A DNA stretch of 58,182 bases from an uncultured Blautia sp. Its GTDB lineage: Bacteria; Bacillota; Clostridia; Lachnospirales; Lachnospiraceae. The DNA lies in assembly GCA_934371915.1 (NCBI GenBank), contig CAKROE010000008.1, positions 1 through 58,182 of the forward strand. Direction: 5' to 3'. The notes below the pieces were generated by a model. It was not told the origin of the DNA, did no database searches, and saw only the letters and a program-made list of their open reading frames with translations. Positions 55,517 through 58,182 of this stretch are shown here, piece by piece. Each line of letters begins with the position of its first letter. Position 1 is the stretch's first letter. A program made the translations under genes and the position numbers.

Positions 55517-56617
55517 ATGGGATATTTTCAGGATACGGGAGTATTGCTGTTGTATGGTATGACTGCATTATTCTGGATAAGTGCAGACAGAAAGTTTATA
55601 TTTGCACTGCTTTACGCGATTGTTCTTTTGTGTGGAGAATATTTTCTGGAACGCAGGATAACAAAGATTCTGGGTTGCGTGGTGTTTGTCGGGACTTCGT
55701 TTCTTATCCCTGAACTTGTAGTATTTTATCCGGTGATGGGATATGTTTTGCTTAAAGAAAAAAAACGGGTGGCGGCATTGGCAGGTATGATCGCAGGTGG
55801 TGTGATACTGACAGAAAATATATATTTACAAAATGGAATGTTGCTGAATTTTGTCTTTGGATGTCTGCTTGCAGTACTTTTGGAAAGAAAAACAGAAAAG
55901 TACGATAAATTGGACAGAGAATTTCGGAAAACAATAGATGAAGGAGAAGAAAAAACACTTATTCTTGCAGAGAAAAACAGAGCTTTGATAGAAAAGCAAA
56001 ATTATGAAATATATGCGGCTACACTCCGTGAAAGAAACAGAATTGCAAGGGAAATCCATGATAATGTGGGACATGTACTTTCACGAACAATATTGCTTAC
56101 GGGGGCTATAAAGGCTGTAAATAAAGATCAGAACCTGAGTCCGATGCTTGATGGACTGGATGATTCTCTCAATTCTGCGATGAATAGTATTCGTTCAAGT
56201 GTGCATGATTTACATGATGAAGCAGTTAATCTACAGGAAGAATTAAAGAGAATTATCCAGGACTTTAAATACTGCGAAGTTGAATTAAAATATGATATGT
56301 CCGATAAAATGAACAGTAATGTGAAATATTGCTTTATCGGTATTGTAAAAGAAGCTCTTTCTAATATTATGAAATACAGTGGTGCGACCTATGCAAAAAT
56401 AATTGTGAGAGAGCATCCGGCACTGTATCAGTTGTGTGTGGAAGATAATGGGCATGGATGTACAGAAAATATGAATAAAAGTGCCGGAATCGGGTTGAAA
56501 AACATGCAGGAGCGTGTACAGGCATTAAATGGAACACTGCAGATTGAGAGTAAAAACGGATTTCGGATTTTTGCAGTGGTGCCGAAAGAAATGCAGAAAA
56601 CAGCAGAAACTGACTGA
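55517..56617 (+). CDS. DesK-type sensor histidine kinase
   Basis: The 366-aa kinase has an N-terminal membrane domain with about four to five helices within residues 5-122 and no large external loop, then a coiled linker and the HisKA_3 motif REIHDNVGHVLSR with phosphoacceptor H181. The ATPase domain shows KEALSNIMKYS (N box), DNGHGC and GIGLKNMQERV. I chose the ATG with GGAGGAG upstream; an earlier in-frame ATG lacks a site. Divergent from the ABC exporter operon, as in LiaS/BceS-like or DesK-like exporter modules. Confidence 0.92.
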   Translation: MGYFQDTGVLLLYGMTALFWISADRKFIFALLYAIVLLCGEYFLERRITKILGCVVFVGTSFLIPELVVFYPVMGYVLLKEKKRVAALAGMIAGGVILTENIYLQNGMLLNFVFGCLLAVLLERKTEKYDKLDREFRKTIDEGEEKTLILAEKNRALIEKQNYEIYAATLRERNRIAREIHDNVGHVLSRTILLTGAIKAVNKDQNLSPMLDGLDDSLNSAMNSIRSSVHDLHDEAVNLQEELKRIIQDFKYCEVELKYDMSDKMNSNVKYCFIGIVKEALSNIMKYSGATYAKIIVREHPALYQLCVEDNGHGCTENMNKSAGIGLKNMQERVQALNGTLQIESKNGFRIFAVVPKEMQKTAETD

Positions 56618-56678
56618 TGAAGGCAGATAGTTAAAACGAGTATGGAAAAGAATCTATAAAGATAAATGAGGATTTAAA

Positions 56679-57299
56679 ATGAAAATAGTAATTGTAGATG
56701 ATGATTGTCTGGTTACAGGGGCATTAAAGACGATTCTGGAAGTGAATGAGGATGTTGATGTAGTGGCAATGGGACTGGATGGAAGGGATGCTGTACGACT
56801 ATACGGCAAGCATAAACCGGATGTGCTTCTGATGGATATTCGTATGAAGAATATGAATGGACTGGAGGCGGCAACGGAAATCTTATATGCGTATCCGGAG
56901 GCGAATATACTGCTCCTGACAACATTTCTGGATGATGAATATATTGTGAAAGCGCTCCGCATAGGGGCAAAGGGATATCTTTTGAAGCAGGATTATGCGA
57001 GTATTCTGCCCGCGCTCCGGGCGGTCTGCTCCGGGCAGACGGTTTTTGGGGCGGAAATTGTGTCAAAAATACCGGATCTGATAAGAAATGAGGACGGATT
57101 TGATTATGCGGCCCATGGAATTAATGAGCGGGAAAAGGAAATTATCCGGTTGATTGCGGGCGGAAACAGTAATAAGGAGATAGCGGCGGAACTGTATTTG
57201 AGTGAGGGAACGGTCAGAAATTATCTGAGTTCGATTCTGGATAAATTGCAGTTGAGGGATCGGACGCAGGTGGCAGTTTTTTATTATCAGCATAAGTAG
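56679..57299 (+). CDS. NarL/LuxR-family response regulator
   Basis: The 206-aa regulator has a receiver domain (acidic VDDD, phosphoacceptor D53 in LLMDIRM, conserved T/K positions near 80 and 103) and a LuxR-type helix-turn-helix (NEREKEIIRLIAGGNSNKEIAAELYLSEGTVRNYLSSILDKL, in two parts) at about 145-200. It follows its kinase by 61 bp. The palindrome at 55428-55468 is the natural target. The 5' gap contains no ribosome site stronger than GAGG. Confidence 0.93.
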   Translation: MKIVIVDDDCLVTGALKTILEVNEDVDVVAMGLDGRDAVRLYGKHKPDVLLMDIRMKNMNGLEAATEILYAYPEANILLLTTFLDDEYIVKALRIGAKGYLLKQDYASILPALRAVCSGQTVFGAEIVSKIPDLIRNEDGFDYAAHGINEREKEIIRLIAGGNSNKEIAAELYLSEGTVRNYLSSILDKLQLRDRTQVAVFYYQHK

Positions 57300-57558
57300 G
57301 AAATGGCAATTTGAGTGGTAGATTTGACGCATATAGATGTATAAAATGGTGAATATGAAATGAATAATTATTAATTGATATGCATGAAAGCTAAAAAGCA
57401 CGCGGATAGATATACCAGGAAGGATGGGGGAGAAGGAAAACAGGAAAAAGAGTGGTGAAAGATGTGGACAAATAGGATGAAATGGAGAGACAGAAAGACA
57501 AATGTACGCGAGGTGAAGATTACACCAAAAACAGTTTACATAATTCAGTATATACACT

Positions 57559-57598
57559 CAGCCCACCGTTGCTCCATTTCACTACATGCTTATATATC
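57559..57598 (+). repeat. Direct repeat, copy 1
   Basis: A 40-bp unit (beginning CAGCCCACCGTTGCTCC, ending CATGCTTATATATC) with only two mismatches to copy 2 at 58097-58136. It is preceded by CATAATTCAG, similar to the CATAACTCAG that follows parS, so this could be a unit whose parS has decayed. Confidence 0.85.
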
Positions 57599-57717
57599 TT
57601 ATTCAATTGCGTGAAAATAAAGGATGTAAGCTGAAATAACACAATCTTACATACGCCGAAATATAATAAAAACTCACGCAGCATCTATAAACAGAACGGC
57701 TGCAAGAACAAGACCAA

Positions 57718-57823
57718 ATTTCTACTCACTTCGCGCGCTGATAAGCCGCCATTCGCGCAAACTCGCTACGCTCAGACAGAGCGCTCGGTGACGGCAGCTA
57801 GCGCAAAGCTCGTAACGAAATTA
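57718..57823. repeat. GC-rich imperfect palindrome of about 105 bp
   Basis: The arms (57718-57750 and 57790-57823) start and end with AATTTC/GAAATT and share GCGC and CCGCC/GGC blocks. The centre includes ACTCGCTACGCTC. G+C is well above the surrounding AT-rich sequence. No ORF is present. It resembles a REP-type or small mobile hairpin element; I cannot tell which. Confidence 0.55.
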
Positions 57824-57874
57824 GGTCAAGGTTCCTACATCCGTCCCGTTATAGATACTGCTGTATTTCAGCAA

Positions 57875-57890
57875 TGTTTCACGTGAAACA
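57875..57890. promoter_or_regulatory. parS: parS centromere site 1
   Basis: The 16-bp palindrome TGTTTCACGTGAAACA is identical to the B. subtilis parS consensus, the loading site for ParB (Spo0J) and, through it, SMC. It lies about 20.7 kb from the DnaA-box cluster, the usual origin-proximal position. It is followed by TAACTGAATTG. Confidence 0.95.
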
Positions 57891-57904
57891 TAACTGAATT
57901 GAAA

Positions 57905-57945
57905 AAGCCCATTATTGCTTTATTTCATGGTATATTTATCTATCA
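57905..57945 (+). repeat. Direct repeat, degenerate middle copy
   Basis: AGCCCATTATTGCT followed by a TTATTTCATGG and TATATTTATCTATCAG segment matches the 40-bp repeat only partly. It stands just after parS site 1, in the same relation that copy 2 has to parS site 2. Confidence 0.6.
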
Positions 57946-58051
57946 GTAACGTACGTGAGAAATATGATAATTAGCGTAGAAATTATGGGGAATTTCGTCA
58001 AGGATTCCATACCCACCCCTCCCACGATAGGATACTGTCGATTTACTATAA

Positions 58052-58067
58052 TGTTTCACGTGAAACA
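58052..58067. promoter_or_regulatory. parS: parS centromere site 2
   Basis: A second perfect TGTTTCACGTGAAACA, 177 bp from the first. The flanks resemble those of site 1: a TCAAGG-TTCC-like and GATACTG-like segment upstream, CATAACT downstream. The pair thus arose by duplication of a unit of about 177 bp. Confidence 0.95.
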
Positions 58068-58096
58068 TAACTCAGCAGATACACTCTCAACTACCA

Positions 58097-58136
58097 CAGC
58101 CCATTGTTGCTCCATTTCACTACATGCTTATATATC
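58097..58136 (+). repeat. Direct repeat, copy 2
   Basis: Differs from copy 1 at 57559-57598 in two of 40 positions (TT for CC after CAGCCCA). It lies 30 bp after parS site 2. Confidence 0.85.
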
Positions 58137-58182
58137 AGCAATGAAAAGATATGGTGTGCGACAACCTCTGCAGGAGTTCGAG

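Larger units (their letters stand above)
57300..58182. other. Gene-free terminal region with parS sites and repeats
   Basis: The last 880 bases contain no ORF I can support: the longest minus-strand frame (57063-57557) lies mostly antisense to the response regulator and has no ribosome site. The region holds two parS sites, three related 40-bp copies of a direct repeat, and a GC-rich imperfect palindrome, all listed separately. Confidence 0.7.

Noticed and set aside
57063..57557. Minus-strand ORF of 164 aa near the right end
   Set aside because: Much of it is antisense to the response regulator and it lacks a ribosome site and recognisable domain.

Overview
The window is a low-to-mid GC Bacillota chromosome segment centred on the replication origin. 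The gene complement and organisation point to the class Clostridia, most likely a Lachnospiraceae-type organism. The evidence is strong AGGAGG ribosome sites, TTG and GTG starts, a SAM-I riboswitch on metK, a choice-of-anchor-A adhesin with a SPKTG sorting signal, B. subtilis-type parS sites, and partial synteny with the B. subtilis origin and yaa/yab clusters. The species cannot be named from the sequence alone.

Layout. The origin (DnaA boxes about 36.98-37.25 kb) lies between dnaA (minus) and rpmH (plus). Almost everything to its left is on the minus strand and almost everything to its right is on the plus strand, so genes are read away from the origin. Right arm: rpmH-rnpA-yidD-yidC-khpB-mnmE-mnmG-rsmG (ribosome, tRNA modification and membrane insertion), then a four-gene GldA/F/G-DUF4340 ABC operon, a threonine aldolase, an alpha/beta hydrolase, and a divergent module of a three-gene ABC-2 exporter with a DesK/NarL-type two-component system. 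The last 880 bases hold no convincing gene but carry two perfect parS centromere sites in duplicated units.

Left arm, read away from the origin: dnaA-dnaN-S4 protein-recF, an unusual TPR/AAA-like protein and rsmA, then a small secreted helical protein. Next come S1-like protein and a CBS/DRTGG inorganic pyrophosphatase, flavin reductase, aroK, murA, SAM riboswitch-metK, and an OmpR-type two-component system joined to an Orn/Lys/Arg decarboxylase-family enzyme and a guanylate-kinase-like protein. The holB-ricT-trmN6-like-rsmI cluster follows, then a SARP/BTAD regulator, a large sortase-type adhesin and a small acidic secreted protein, then gyrB-gyrA, a membrane protein, plsC, a small Cys-rich protein, tRNA-Ser and the start of an rRNA operon with tandem promoters.

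The most interesting non-coding signals are listed here. (1) The duplicated parS region. (2) A 41-bp interrupted palindrome bounded by the -35 boxes of the divergent exporter and sensor promoters. (3) Three consecutive hairpins between the SAM riboswitch terminator and metK. (4) Mutually exclusive hairpins ahead of the GldA-type ABC operon. (5) Two copies of the palindrome TTTCAA-N3-TTGAAA between dnaA and dnaN. (6) A long branched hairpin between khpB and mnmE. No CRISPR array, insertion sequence, prophage or obvious defence island was seen. All functional assignments are from reading motifs and context; no database search was run.
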